From: Crocinitomicaceae bacterium
Lineage (GTDB): Bacteria > Bacteroidota > Bacteroidia > Flavobacteriales_D > Crocinitomicaceae
DNA: 64,000 nucleotides
Assembly: GCA_016709005.1 (NCBI GenBank)
Contig: JADJEU010000011.1
Coordinates: 21,790 to 85,789, forward strand
Direction: 5' to 3'
Positions 24,922 to 33,959 of the stretch are shown one piece after another. The position numbers and the translations under genes were made by a program. Each line of letters starts with the position of its first letter. The stretch's first letter is position 1. A model generated the notes under the pieces. The model searched no databases. It was not told where the DNA came from and saw nothing but the letters and a program-made list of their open reading frames with translations.

Positions 24922-26187
24922 ATGAGAGAAGATTATTTACACTATTTATTTGCGTCAAAAAGTTTGGGGAATACATTTACAACCACAACTGGTTTGACCT
25001 TAAAAATTCAGAATTTTGGAGCGCTGAATCCAAATTCTGGTCCTGATTTTTTAAATGCCCAGATTCAACTCAATGATCATACCTGGGCAGGTTCTATTGA
25101 GTTCCATGTTAAATCTTCAGACTGGTTTTTGCATGGTCATCAAGCCGATGAAAGTTACAATAATGTTATAGCACATTTTGTTTATGAGCATGATAGAGAT
25201 GTCGAAATTGCTGGTGTGAAACTTCCAACTGTCGAGCTGAGAAATAGGATAGATCTCAATCATTTCAATAAGTATTATTCAGTAGCCAATTCTAGAAACC
25301 CTATACCGTGCGCTGCTAATATTGGTGGGGTAGATGCGTTTGTGGTTTTTCAGCAAAAGCAGCGAGTTCTGTTCAGTCGTTTGATACGCAAATCAGATAT
25401 TATTTTACAGGATTTGAAACAACTAAATGGTGATGTTGAAAAGACTTTCTATCTGTCTTTGGCCAGATGTTTTGGAGGTAAAGTGAATGGTCATGCTTTT
25501 GAGTACTTGATTGCTAAAACAGATCTGCAGATGTTTCAGAAGGCTCGTGACTATGAATCTACTATTCCTGCAATTTTATTCGGAATGTCTGGATTATTGC
25601 CTAAGCGACACAAAGAAAGTTATGTTCAAGATTTGATCTCTGAATTTGAATTTCAAAAACATCGCTTAAATCTTCATCCAATGTCAGGACTTGAGTTTCG
25701 GTATTCAAAAATGTTTCCCTCAGGTTTTCCAACTATTCGGCTGGCACAGTTTTGTGAGATTTTGAGAAATGGTCTGCCGGTTGGTAGTTTGATTTCAGGT
25801 GAATTGTCCTTTGAAGAGATCCGAAAATGCTTCGTGATTGACTTGGCGGATTTCTGGCAAACGCATTATCGTTTTGAAAATTTGACTAAAAAGAAAACAA
25901 CAACGCTTTCCCCTGATTTTATCGAACTGATTTTTATCAACGCAATCATTCCTTTTTTGTTTGCAATGGGCATAAAAAATGATAATGACAAACTCAAAGA
26001 AAGTTGCTTTGAATATCTGCAGCAAATAAAGGCTGAAACCAATGGTATAATCACTTTATGGCATGACATCGGGGTTGAGGTAAAGACAGCCTTTGACTCA
26101 CAAGCGCTGATTGAGCAAAAAAATGAGTTCTGCTCCAAAAAAAAGTGTTTATTTTGTACTGTTGGAATACAACTTCTGCGGGCATGA
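24922..26187 (+). CDS. DUF2851 family protein
   Basis: The protein matches DUF2851 of Bacteroidota, with its N-terminal pattern MREDYLHYLFASKSLGN, the conserved NFGALNPNSGPDFLNAQIQL and GSIEFHVKSSDWFLHGH, and a C-terminal cysteine cluster (CSKKKCLFC). The cysteines and the nuclease-like H-V-K-x-S-D segment suggest a nucleic-acid role, but no function is established. I chose ATG 24922 (421 residues), matching the usual family start, over the TTG at 24844. Its TGA overlaps the PspC start (ATGA). Confidence 0.87.
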   Translation: MREDYLHYLFASKSLGNTFTTTTGLTLKIQNFGALNPNSGPDFLNAQIQLNDHTWAGSIEFHVKSSDWFLHGHQADESYNNVIAHFVYEHDRDVEIAGVKLPTVELRNRIDLNHFNKYYSVANSRNPIPCAANIGGVDAFVVFQQKQRVLFSRLIRKSDIILQDLKQLNGDVEKTFYLSLARCFGGKVNGHAFEYLIAKTDLQMFQKARDYESTIPAILFGMSGLLPKRHKESYVQDLISEFEFQKHRLNLHPMSGLEFRYSKMFPSGFPTIRLAQFCEILRNGLPVGSLISGELSFEEIRKCFVIDLADFWQTHYRFENLTKKKTTTLSPDFIELIFINAIIPFLFAMGIKNDNDKLKESCFEYLQQIKAETNGIITLWHDIGVEVKTAFDSQALIEQKNEFCSKKKCLFCTVGIQLLRA

Positions 26188-26417
26188 ATATTTTTCAAAA
26201 AATAACTTTGTTTTTCGAGCTTCGATCTTTTGGGGTAAGTACGTGGTTTGCCAGAAAAATGAACATTGATGTGTCCAGAGTCAGACTGTTCTTTATCTAT
26301 TTTTCATTCATAGGGCTTGGTTCACCGGTGATTCTATATCTCATGATGGCCTGGATTCTTGAACACAAGCATATCTTCAAATTCCAGCGCAAGAAAAAAA
26401 CCATTTGGGAACTCTGA
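26184..26417 (+). CDS. PspC-domain small membrane protein
   Basis: ATG at 26184 overlaps the DUF2851 stop and gives 77 residues (MNIFQKITLFFELRSFGVST). STWFARKMNIDVSRVRLFFI followed by a hydrophobic helix (YFSFIGLGSPVILYLMMAWI) is the PspC core. The tail is basic (FQRKKKTIWEL). PspC proteins take part in phage-shock/envelope-stress regulation, but no PspA/B/F partner is visible here. It ends 2 bp before the K+ channel start. Confidence 0.85.
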   Translation: MNIFQKITLFFELRSFGVSTWFARKMNIDVSRVRLFFIYFSFIGLGSPVILYLMMAWILEHKHIFKFQRKKKTIWEL

Positions 26418-26419
26418 GT

Positions 26420-27430
26420 ATGTTCGCCGGCTACAAATATTTCCGCGGAATCTACCATGCTTTTTTTCTGACAATTTTAATCGTTCTTGTTGGTACTACG
26501 GGGTTTATAGCTATTGAAGGTTGGTCGCTTTTGGAGTCATTTTACATGACAATCATCACCATAACAACGGTTGGCTTCATGGAAGTTAGGCCGCTGTCTG
26601 ATGCAGGCCGCATTTTTACGGCGTTTTTGATCCTGACAAGTTTTGGAACCATTGCGTATGCGGTTTCAACGATAACTTCGTATCTTGCAAGTGGAGATTT
26701 GAAAAAATTCCGGAAAGAATTGCGGTCAGAAAAATCGGTGCAACGTATGGAAAATCACACAATAGTTTGTGGCTACGGAAGAGTGGGTAAACAAGCAGCG
26801 AAAGAATTGCTCTATTATGGTAAGTCTGTAGTCGTCATTGAGAAAGAAGATCTTTTAGTAAGTGATGTTCCTGACGGGCTCGCAATCATTCATGGTGATT
26901 CCACCAGTGACGATGTTTTAGTGAAAGCAGGAATTCAAAATGCATCTGCATTGATTACTGCTTTACCAAAAGATACAGATAATCTCTTCGTTGTATTATC
27001 TGCACATGCGCTGAATTCAAAACTCAAAATTATTGCGCGATCTTCTGATGTGTCAACTGTAAAAAAACTGAAAGTTGCAGGTGCTGATAATGTAATTATG
27101 CCTGATACAGTTGGCGGTGCACACATGGCCTCGTTAGTCGTGACACCTGACTTAATGGAGTTCATTGATCTCATTAAAGTATCTGGAAAATCTTCAGTTA
27201 ATCTGGAAGAAATTAGTTTTGATCAGTTGCCGGGTGAATTCAAATCGTGCACCATTCAACAACTTGAAGAAAAAACAAAATCAGGATGTAATGTAATTGG
27301 TTATCGCTCGTCAAATGGTGAGTATAATATCAATCCTAATCTTCAAACAAAAATTGAACCCGGCTCTAAGCTTTTTGTGCTTGGAAATCCTGATCAAATA
27401 AAAAAATTAAATACAGCTTTTGGTATCTGA
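26420..27430 (+). CDS. Potassium channel protein with TrkA-N (RCK) and TrkA-C domains
   Basis: Residues 10-90 hold two membrane helices around a pore loop with the filter TITTVGFMEV (Thr50-Val51-Gly52-Phe53), then a cytosolic RCK/TrkA-N domain with IVCGYGRVGKQAAKELLYYG (GxGxxG at 118-123) and IIHGDSTSDDVL. The C-terminal part (about 250-336) fits TrkA-C. It should gate K+ in response to a ligand. The filter carries Phe where most K+ channels have Tyr. ATG 26420 (336 residues) is preferred to TTG 26405. Its end overlaps the next frame by 11 bp. Confidence 0.9.
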   Translation: MFAGYKYFRGIYHAFFLTILIVLVGTTGFIAIEGWSLLESFYMTIITITTVGFMEVRPLSDAGRIFTAFLILTSFGTIAYAVSTITSYLASGDLKKFRKELRSEKSVQRMENHTIVCGYGRVGKQAAKELLYYGKSVVVIEKEDLLVSDVPDGLAIIHGDSTSDDVLVKAGIQNASALITALPKDTDNLFVVLSAHALNSKLKIIARSSDVSTVKKLKVAGADNVIMPDTVGGAHMASLVVTPDLMEFIDLIKVSGKSSVNLEEISFDQLPGEFKSCTIQQLEEKTKSGCNVIGYRSSNGEYNINPNLQTKIEPGSKLFVLGNPDQIKKLNTAFGI

Positions 27431-28315
27431 TACACGCATATTAATTACTGGATCAAACGGTTTGTTGGGTCAGAAAATTGTGATGCAATTGCTTCGCAAA
27501 CGCCTTGACTTCTTAGCAACCTCTCTTGGTTCAAACCGAAATCCGGATTGTCCGTCGGATCGCTATGTTTCTATGGACATCACAAACAAAGAAGACATTG
27601 AAAAATGCGTTGATGTTTTTCAACCAACTTGTATCATCAACACGGCAGCAATGACTAATGTGGATGAGTGTGAAGACAAGGTTGAATTGTGCCATCAAAT
27701 CAATGTTGAGGCCGTTCATAATTTGCTTGAGATTTCAGCTGAAAATAATATTCAACTCATTCATCTTTCGACAGATTTTGTTTTTGACGGACTCAATGGC
27801 CCGTATAAGGAAACCGATGAAAAAAATCCGTTAAGCGTTTACGCAAAATCAAAAGTTGATTCAGAGGAACTGCTGGAAAAATCTGATTATAAAAACTGGG
27901 CTATTCTAAGAACCATAATTGTTTTTGGGCAGGGAAATAATTTGAGTCGTTCGAACATTGTTCTATGGGCGCGTGAAGCCTTAAAAAAGGAGACGAATTA
28001 AAAATTGTCAATGATCAGTTTCGTGCACCAACCTGGGCTGATGATCTGGCTTGGGCATGCATCCAAACAGCACAGTTAAAGGCAACTGGTACGTACCACA
28101 TTTCTGGTCCTGAAACATTTTCAATTTTTGAAATGGTTTTACGAATCGCAGATTTTTATGATCTCGATAAAACAAAATTGATTGCAGTTTCTTCTTCAAC
28201 ATTAAATCAAAAGGCTAAGCGACCTTTAAGAACAGGATTTGTATTAGACAAAGCTTTGCGTGATCTGAAATATGATCCGCTCACTTTTGAAGAGTCTTTG
28301 ACCCGTTTGCGCTGA
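27420..28315 (+). CDS. RmlD-like NAD(P)-dependent sugar-nucleotide reductase, frameshifted in this sequence
   Basis: The N-terminal frame (TTG start at 27420, no ATG available) gives RILITGSNGLLGQKIVMQLL with the GxxGxxG motif, IINTAAMTNVDECEDKVELC, LSTDFVFDGLNGPYKE and YAKSK (the YxxxK pair). It stops at 28001 after A6 at 27983-27988. Adding one A restores KKGDELKIVNDQFRAPTWAD and ISGPETFSIFEMVLRIADFY to the stop at 28315, about 298 residues, a normal size. It resembles dTDP-4-dehydrorhamnose reductase (RmlD), but no other rml genes are near. The start overlaps the channel gene by 11 bp. Confidence 0.85.
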
Positions 28316-28391
28316 TTTTCCACTAGTCCATTTTTTTTCTTGGTTTTTCAGGATAATGGTTAAATTTACCCTTCAACCAAAAAAATAATTC

Positions 28392-30062
28392 ATGGCAAAT
28401 ACCGAAGCATGGGGCTCACGAGTAGGTTTAATTTTGGCAATGGCTGGTAATGCTGTTGGTCTTGGTAACTTTCTTCGATTCCCGGTTCAGGCAATTCAAA
28501 ATGGTGGTGGTGCTTTCATCATTCCTTACATCGTTTGTTTTCTTTTGATGGGATTACCGCTCCTCTTTGTAGAGTGGTCAAGTGGGCGCTTTGGCGGATC
28601 AAAAGGACATCACAGTACGCCTTTCATTTTTGATTCCATGGATAAAAAGAAATTTTGGAAATACGTAGGTGTTTTTGGAATTTTTACCAACGTTGCAGTA
28701 GCCGCTTATTATTGCTATTTGGAATCCTGGACTCTTTCATGGATGTGGAATTCGATCAGCGGAACATTTACTGGTCAGACACAAGCAGAAGTTGCTACCT
28801 ATTTTGGAAATTATGTTTCGTTGGAAGATGGTGCAGGTAATTTCTCATGGATGCCAATTTTCTTTTGGTTGTTTTGTCTTTTACTAAACACCTGGATTTT
28901 ATCTCGTGGACTTTCTGGTGGTGTAGAAAAAGTAGCTAAAATCGGAATGCCGTTATTGATCATTTTCGGAGCATTCTTAGCTTATAAAGCAATTACTATT
29001 CAGGCTGGTTCTGAAGGTGCAACTTTTGATGGTGTAGTTGGATTGAATTTTTTATGGTCACCAAATTTTAGTTCGATTTGGGAGCCTAAGGTATGGCTTG
29101 CTGCAGCAGGTCAGGTGTTCTTCACCTTGTCATTAGGGATGGGATCTATTCAGTGTTACGCATCGTATATTAAAAAGAAAGATGACATTGCTCTGAACGC
29201 CATGAGTGCAGGTTGGATGAATGAATTTGTTGAAATAGTTTTAGGTTCTGCGATTTTAATTCCAATAGCGGTTGGATATTTGGGAATTGATCAGGTAGTT
29301 GAGATGACAAAAAGTGGTGGCCTTGGTTTAGGATTTATGACCATGCCTTACCTCTTTGAGCAATGGGGACCAGTCATGGCGGTAGTTGCTGGGCTTTTTT
29401 GGTTTGGACTTTTATTTTTTGCAGGAATCACTTCTTCACTCGCTATGGGAACTCCGGTGATGGGCTTTTTACAAGATGAACATGGGTGGAAACGTCGACC
29501 TGCTGCATGGGCCTTCGGCGGCATTGTATTCCTTTTGGGATTGCCTACGGTTCTGTTTTTTAATCAGGGCGTTTTTGATGAATATGATTATTGGGCGGGT
29601 ACTGTCTCGCTGGTAGTTTTTGCATTTCTAGAAATTATTTCTTTTGCTTGGGTTTTTGGAATGGACAAAGGTTGGCGCGAGATTACTGATGGTGCAGATA
29701 TTAAGGTGCCGCTGATTTTCAAATTCATTATAAAATGGGTCACGCCAATTATGCTTGGCTTATTATTCATTGCTTCATTAATCATGCCTGAAAGCGGAGA
29801 CTGGGGCGCTAGCTTTTCTGCAATTTTCTCGGGTGAAGGTTGGAGTTTTAGTGCTGATTCTATAATTGGCAAAATAATGAATAAAGGGATCAATGCAGAT
29901 ATTGCTAATGCACTAACTCCTGAGGATTTAGCCAAGCTAACAGAAAAAAAGTTCTATATAAATATTTCTAGACTCGGACTGCTTTTATTGTGGTCAGGTA
30001 TAGCTTATTTGGTTTATCACGCATACAAAAAACGAATTAAAGAAGGGAGATTTACATCATGA
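28392..30062 (+). CDS. Sodium-dependent NSS family transporter
   Basis: The 556-residue membrane protein carries the NSS (SNF/LeuT) signature near the N-terminus: WGSRVGLILAMAGNAVGLGN followed by FLRFPVQAIQNGGGAFIIPY. About 11-12 membrane helices are predicted, including FFTLSLGMGSIQCYASYIKK and the long insert between helices. NSS members couple Na+ influx to amino-acid uptake. The stop overlaps a 46-residue gene whose product resembles the MetS small subunit, so a MetP/MetS-type methionine/alanine importer is a fair inference. The gene before it is the RmlD-like reductase, 76 bp away. Confidence 0.93.
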   Translation: MANTEAWGSRVGLILAMAGNAVGLGNFLRFPVQAIQNGGGAFIIPYIVCFLLMGLPLLFVEWSSGRFGGSKGHHSTPFIFDSMDKKKFWKYVGVFGIFTNVAVAAYYCYLESWTLSWMWNSISGTFTGQTQAEVATYFGNYVSLEDGAGNFSWMPIFFWLFCLLLNTWILSRGLSGGVEKVAKIGMPLLIIFGAFLAYKAITIQAGSEGATFDGVVGLNFLWSPNFSSIWEPKVWLAAAGQVFFTLSLGMGSIQCYASYIKKKDDIALNAMSAGWMNEFVEIVLGSAILIPIAVGYLGIDQVVEMTKSGGLGLGFMTMPYLFEQWGPVMAVVAGLFWFGLLFFAGITSSLAMGTPVMGFLQDEHGWKRRPAAWAFGGIVFLLGLPTVLFFNQGVFDEYDYWAGTVSLVVFAFLEIISFAWVFGMDKGWREITDGADIKVPLIFKFIIKWVTPIMLGLLFIASLIMPESGDWGASFSAIFSGEGWSFSADSIIGKIMNKGINADIANALTPEDLAKLTEKKFYINISRLGLLLLWSGIAYLVYHAYKKRIKEGRFTS

Positions 30063-30199
30063 GTACAGGGGCATTAACAATGATGCTTGTTACGGAAATT
30101 ACCATAACAGTTATCACCGCATTCTTTTTCTATAAGGTTCTTACCACAAAAAAACATGACGAACCAGATTCTTACACTGAAAATGATGACGAGAAATAA
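30059..30199 (+). CDS. MetS-like small subunit of the NSS transporter
   Basis: ATG at 30059 overlaps the transporter stop (ATGA) and encodes 46 residues: one hydrophobic helix (TMMLVTEITITVITAFFFYK) and an acidic C-terminus (DEPDSYTENDDEK). This form equals the MetS subunit of the methionine/alanine importer MetPS, a single-span protein next to an NSS gene. It is too short for usual ORF callers and easy to miss. Confidence 0.8.
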   Translation: MSTGALTMMLVTEITITVITAFFFYKVLTTKKHDEPDSYTENDDEK

Positions 30200-30225
30200 T
30201 TTCTGGTAAAAGCTTAGACGAATTT

Positions 30226-31065
30226 GTGAAAAATTATTTTTCATTTACCCGCAGTCAGCAAATTGGTGTTGCATTTTGGGCATTGCTGATTTTGGGTTTG
30301 ATTTTTACTTCGTCTTTTCTACCTGAGAGTCCTGAAGGTAAATTTGAAATCAATCCCGATGATTTGGAGTATGTTCAATTGAACGCAAAATCAGACAAAA
30401 ATTATTATAACAATAATTACAATTCAGCTAACAATAAATCTTCTGTTTCACTCTCAGATTTTGATCCCAACATACTTGATTTGGAAGGTTGGAAAAATTT
30501 AGGTTTTTCTGAAAAACAAGCAAACGCAATTGTAAATTACAGAGATCGATTTGGTCCCTTCAATAGAAAAGAAGATTTGAAAAAGATCTTTGTGATTTCT
30601 GAAGAAAAATATCTAGAACTGGAGCCTTTTATTAAAATAGAATCGGCTCAAAAAACTGAGACAAAAGTTGACTTGATTTCTCTGAATTCTGCTTCAGTAG
30701 CTGAGCTAGAATCACTTCCCGGAATAGGTCCAAAATTTGCTGAACGCATTCTGAAATTCAGAAATTCATTAGGTGGTTTTTCAAGCATGACACAACTGCA
30801 TGAAGTTTATAATATGACAGAAGAAATTTATCAGATTCTTGCCGACGAAACGGTCATTAATTCTGAAGAGATTGTGCAGATAAAAATCAATTCTGCCGGC
30901 AAAGATGAAATAGACAAACACCCATACATTGATTTTGATGCAACAGCTGCAATTTTGAAAGAGCGTGAATCAAAAAAAATAGAAAATCTGGATTTCCTGA
31001 TTTCAAAAAATTTAATGACACAAGAAGAAAAAGAAAGATTAGAACCTTATATCAGTTTTGAATGA
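30226..31065 (+). CDS. Helix-hairpin-helix protein, ComEA-like, membrane anchored
   Basis: GTG at 30226 starts a 279-residue protein with an N-terminal membrane helix (QQIGVAFWALLILGLIFTSS). At least three helix-hairpin-helix units follow: LGFSEKQANAIVNYRDRFGP, then LNSASVAELESLPGIGPKFA followed by ERILKFRNSLGGF, then INSAGKDEIDKHPYIDFDAT. ComEA binds DNA in natural transformation, so a DNA-binding role at the envelope is inferred. The stop overlaps the apt start (ATGA). Confidence 0.88.
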   Translation: MKNYFSFTRSQQIGVAFWALLILGLIFTSSFLPESPEGKFEINPDDLEYVQLNAKSDKNYYNNNYNSANNKSSVSLSDFDPNILDLEGWKNLGFSEKQANAIVNYRDRFGPFNRKEDLKKIFVISEEKYLELEPFIKIESAQKTETKVDLISLNSASVAELESLPGIGPKFAERILKFRNSLGGFSSMTQLHEVYNMTEEIYQILADETVINSEEIVQIKINSAGKDEIDKHPYIDFDATAAILKERESKKIENLDFLISKNLMTQEEKERLEPYISFE

Positions 31066-31592
31066 CAATTGAAGACAAAGTAAAAAGTATTATTCGCGAC
31101 ATTCCTGATTTTCCAAAACCCGGAATTTTGTTTAAAGATATTACGCCCATCATGCAGGATTTTAAACTCTGCGCTGAAATAATAGAAGATCTTAAAATTA
31201 GAATCAAGCCACTGAATATCGAAGGGGTCGCAGGAATCGAAAGTCGCGGATTTTTAATTGGCCTTCCTCTGGCTATGGCATTAGAGGTGCCTTTTATTCT
31301 CATTCGAAAAAAGGGAAAGTTACCTTATAAAACAATCTCTCATTCGTATGATCTTGAGTACGGTTCGGCTGTAATTGAAATGCAGATTGACGATATTAAG
31401 GCCGGTCAGCGAATCTTGATTCATGATGATTTATTGGCTACTGGTGGATCAGCATCTGCAGCAGCAGAATTGATTAAAAAGCAAAATGGAATTGTTGCTG
31501 GATTTAATTTTTTGGTTGAATTATCTTTTCTGAACGGCAAATCCATCATTTCAAATTACTCACAAAATATTAGTACTTTAGTGCGCTACTAA
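31062..31592 (+). CDS. apt: Adenine phosphoribosyltransferase
   Basis: The 176-residue enzyme makes AMP from adenine and PRPP (purine salvage). FPKPGILFKDITPIMQD, GVAGIESRGFLIGLPLAMAL and the PRPP-binding motif RILIHDDLLATGGSASAAAE are typical, and length is near E. coli Apt (183). The ATG overlaps the stop of the ComEA-like gene. Confidence 0.97.
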   Translation: MTIEDKVKSIIRDIPDFPKPGILFKDITPIMQDFKLCAEIIEDLKIRIKPLNIEGVAGIESRGFLIGLPLAMALEVPFILIRKKGKLPYKTISHSYDLEYGSAVIEMQIDDIKAGQRILIHDDLLATGGSASAAAELIKKQNGIVAGFNFLVELSFLNGKSIISNYSQNISTLVRY

Positions 31593-31612
31593 TAAAAAAA
31601 ACTACTACTCGA

Positions 31613-32752
31613 ATGAAGGTCATAGAGAACGATAATCAGGTTATGATTAAACAAATGGTTCGTGATTTTGCTGAAAAAGAACTCCGTCCAAATGTGATGA
31701 AATGGGATGAGTCTCAGGAATTCCCGGTACCCGTATTTAAAAAATTGGGTGAATTAGGTTTGATGGGAGTGCTTGTTCCGACAGAGTATGGTGGAAGTGG
31801 TCTTTCCTATTTCGAGTACATTACGGTGATTTCTGAAATTTCACAAGTGTGCGGGTCAATCGGACTTTCAGTAGCAGCACATAATTCACTTTGTACAGGT
31901 CATATTTTATATCATGCAAGTGAAGAACAAAAAAGAAAATATCTTCCAAAATTAGCTTCAGGTGAATGGATTGGTGCCTGGGGTTTAACTGAAACAGGAA
32001 CAGGATCTGATGCTGGTGGAATGAATACAGTGGCTGTGAAAGATGGCGATCATTATGTAATCAATGGTTCAAAAAATTTCATCACACATGCAATCTCAGG
32101 CGATGTTGCTGTAGTCATCGTCAGAACCGGTGAAAAGGGCGATTCGCATGGAATGTCTGCCTTTATCATTGAAAAAGGAACTCCAGGTTTTAGTTCTGGA
32201 AAAAAAGAAAATAAATTAGGCATGCGTGCCTCAGAAACTGCTGAATTAATCTTTAATAACTGCCGCGTTCATAAAGATCAATTGATTGGTAAAGAAGGTG
32301 ACGGATTTATTCAAGCAATGAAAATTTTGGATGGTGGTCGTATTTCTATAGGCTCTTTAGCATTAGGAATCGCGCAAGGCGCATATAAAGCTGCACTTAA
32401 ATATTCAAAAGAAAGACAGCAATTCGGTAAACCAATCTCACAATTTCAAGGCATTGCTTTTAAATTGGCGGATATGGCAACAAAAATTAAGGCTTCTGAG
32501 TTATTGCTTCTAAATGCAGCCGATTTGAAAGAGCGTGGTTTGAAAATGTCTAAAGAATCCGCAATGGCTAAATATTATGCCTCTGAAGTTTCGGTTGCAG
32601 TTTCGAATGAAGCTGTTCAAATCTTCGGTGGATACGGTTATACAAAAGATTTCCCGGTTGAAAAATTCTACCGTGATTCTAAGCTGTGTACCATTGGTGA
32701 AGGAACCTCTGAAATCCAAAAATTGGTTATTTCCAGAGAAATTTTAAAATAA
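31613..32752 (+). CDS. Acyl-CoA dehydrogenase
   Basis: The 379-residue flavoenzyme begins the beta-oxidation cycle. Motifs are LTETGTGSDAGGMNTVAV (FAD/substrate loop), GRISIGSLALGIAQGAYKAA and the C-terminal YRDSKLCTIGEGTSEIQKLV, whose GEGTSEIQ holds the catalytic Glu. Length and motif set fit short-chain/butyryl-type dehydrogenases; chain-length preference cannot be read from the sequence. It is followed by the rpsU promoter, which starts right at its stop. Confidence 0.94.
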   Translation: MKVIENDNQVMIKQMVRDFAEKELRPNVMKWDESQEFPVPVFKKLGELGLMGVLVPTEYGGSGLSYFEYITVISEISQVCGSIGLSVAAHNSLCTGHILYHASEEQKRKYLPKLASGEWIGAWGLTETGTGSDAGGMNTVAVKDGDHYVINGSKNFITHAISGDVAVVIVRTGEKGDSHGMSAFIIEKGTPGFSSGKKENKLGMRASETAELIFNNCRVHKDQLIGKEGDGFIQAMKILDGGRISIGSLALGIAQGAYKAALKYSKERQQFGKPISQFQGIAFKLADMATKIKASELLLLNAADLKERGLKMSKESAMAKYYASEVSVAVSNEAVQIFGGYGYTKDFPVEKFYRDSKLCTIGEGTSEIQKLVISREILK

Positions 32753-32784
32753 TTGTATCAGAAATAGGATTTGTATTATCTTTG
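32753..32784 (+). promoter_or_regulatory. rpsU promoter
   Basis: TTG (32753-32755), 21 nt, TATCTTTG (32777-32784): a good Bacteroidota promoter match, beginning 1 bp after the stop of the dehydrogenase gene and 33 bp before the rpsU ATG. Confidence 0.75.
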
Positions 32785-32817
32785 CCATCCAATTTTGAAT
32801 GAAATAAAAAGAAAATT

Positions 32818-33008
32818 ATGTTGATTATTCCAATTAAAGAAGGCGAAAACATTGAGAGAGCGCTTAAAAAGTATAAGAAAAAATACGAAAAACAGGCGTT
32901 TTGCGTCAGTTGAGAGAGCGTCAGGCGTTCACTAAGCCATCTGTAGTTAACCGTCAAGGAAGATTGAAAGCTGTTTACAAGCAGAAATTGAATATTGCTG
33001 AGGCGTAA
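32818..33008 (+). CDS. rpsU: Ribosomal protein bS21, frameshifted in this sequence
   Basis: The N-terminus MLIIPIKEGENIERALKKYK is clear bS21. At the run of five A at 32888-32892 one A is missing: adding it changes the reading from KQAFCVS-stop to KTGVLRQLRERQAFTKPSVV and onward to NIAEA-stop, 63 residues in all. bS21 is essential or nearly so, so this is best explained as a sequence error. In Bacteroidota, bS21 helps mask the anti-Shine-Dalgarno sequence. No strong Shine-Dalgarno is seen before this ATG. The gene is followed by xer and hpf, the usual order. Confidence 0.93.
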
Positions 33009-33068
33009 GCACAACATTTTCTATTAAAATACGTAGAAGAGGTATAACATTGTTGTACCTCTTTTTTT

Positions 33069-33947
33069 ATGCAGTTACCTGAAGATTTTATGGATTACCT
33101 GGTGCATGAGAAACGATTCTCAGAGCACACGGTTATTGCCTATAGAAAAGATCTTACTGATTTTCTGGAAATAGCAGCGGTGACGTCTGATCAGGAAATT
33201 CGTGAACTCACACATCGGGATTTAAGAGCTTATCTTGTTGCATTAGTTGAATCAGGTCTGGAAAATACAAGTGTCAATCGTAAACTTTCGTGCATCAAAA
33301 CTTTTTTCAGATTCTTAAGGCAAAAAGGACACTGTGAAATCAATCCTGCAACCAAGGTAAAAAGTCTAAAGCAAAAAAAAGTACTTCCTCAATTTGTTCC
33401 TGAAACGCAGTTGTGGAACAGTTCAGTATTTGATGAAGTGGAAGATCCATATGCTCGCAGCATGGACGAACTCATGCTTGAGTTATTCTATCAAACTGGA
33501 ATTCGTCAGTCAGAATTGATTAATCTCAAAGAAAAGGATGTTTCTAACACGCAAATTAAAGTACTTGGAAAAAGAAATAAAGAGCGTATAATTCCAATTT
33601 CTGGAAAACTCAGTTCAGCAATTTCGAAGTTCATAAATCTAAAGGAAGTTGAAGCCGTAAAAAGTGAGTTCTTATTTATTCTGAAAACAGGAAAAAAACT
33701 TACTCCAGGATTTGTTTATAGAAAAGTAAATTACTACCTTGGTAAGGCAACGAATTTGAGTAAGAAAAGTCCGCATGTACTAAGACACACTTTTGCAACA
33801 CACATGCTGAACAATGGCGCTTCGCTTGAATCGATAAAGAGTTTATTGGGGCATGTAGATCTTTCAGCGACTCAAATCTATACTCACAATTCGTTTGCAC
33901 AGATAAAATCAATTTATAACCAATCACATCCTCGAGGTGTGAGCTAA
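33069..33947 (+). CDS. Tyrosine recombinase XerC/XerD-type
   Basis: The 292-residue protein has an N-terminal SAM-like domain (DYLVHEKRFSEHTVIAYRKD) and a catalytic domain with the R-K-H-R-H-Y set: Arg in YQTGIRQSELI, Lys in VLGKRNKERIIPI, HVLRHTFATHML, LLGHVDLSATQIYTH with the nucleophilic Tyr. It is the chromosome-dimer resolution type, judged by its place between rpsU and hpf (conserved in Bacteroidota) and its length, rather than an integrase of a mobile element. Confidence 0.93.
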   Translation: MQLPEDFMDYLVHEKRFSEHTVIAYRKDLTDFLEIAAVTSDQEIRELTHRDLRAYLVALVESGLENTSVNRKLSCIKTFFRFLRQKGHCEINPATKVKSLKQKKVLPQFVPETQLWNSSVFDEVEDPYARSMDELMLELFYQTGIRQSELINLKEKDVSNTQIKVLGKRNKERIIPISGKLSSAISKFINLKEVEAVKSEFLFILKTGKKLTPGFVYRKVNYYLGKATNLSKKSPHVLRHTFATHMLNNGASLESIKSLLGHVDLSATQIYTHNSFAQIKSIYNQSHPRGVS

Positions 33948-33959
33948 AAATTTACAACT

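Noticed and set aside
33069..33947. Tyrosine recombinase as sign of a mobile element
   Set aside because: It lies between rpsU and hpf in the usual housekeeping order and is best read as a chromosomal Xer recombinase.
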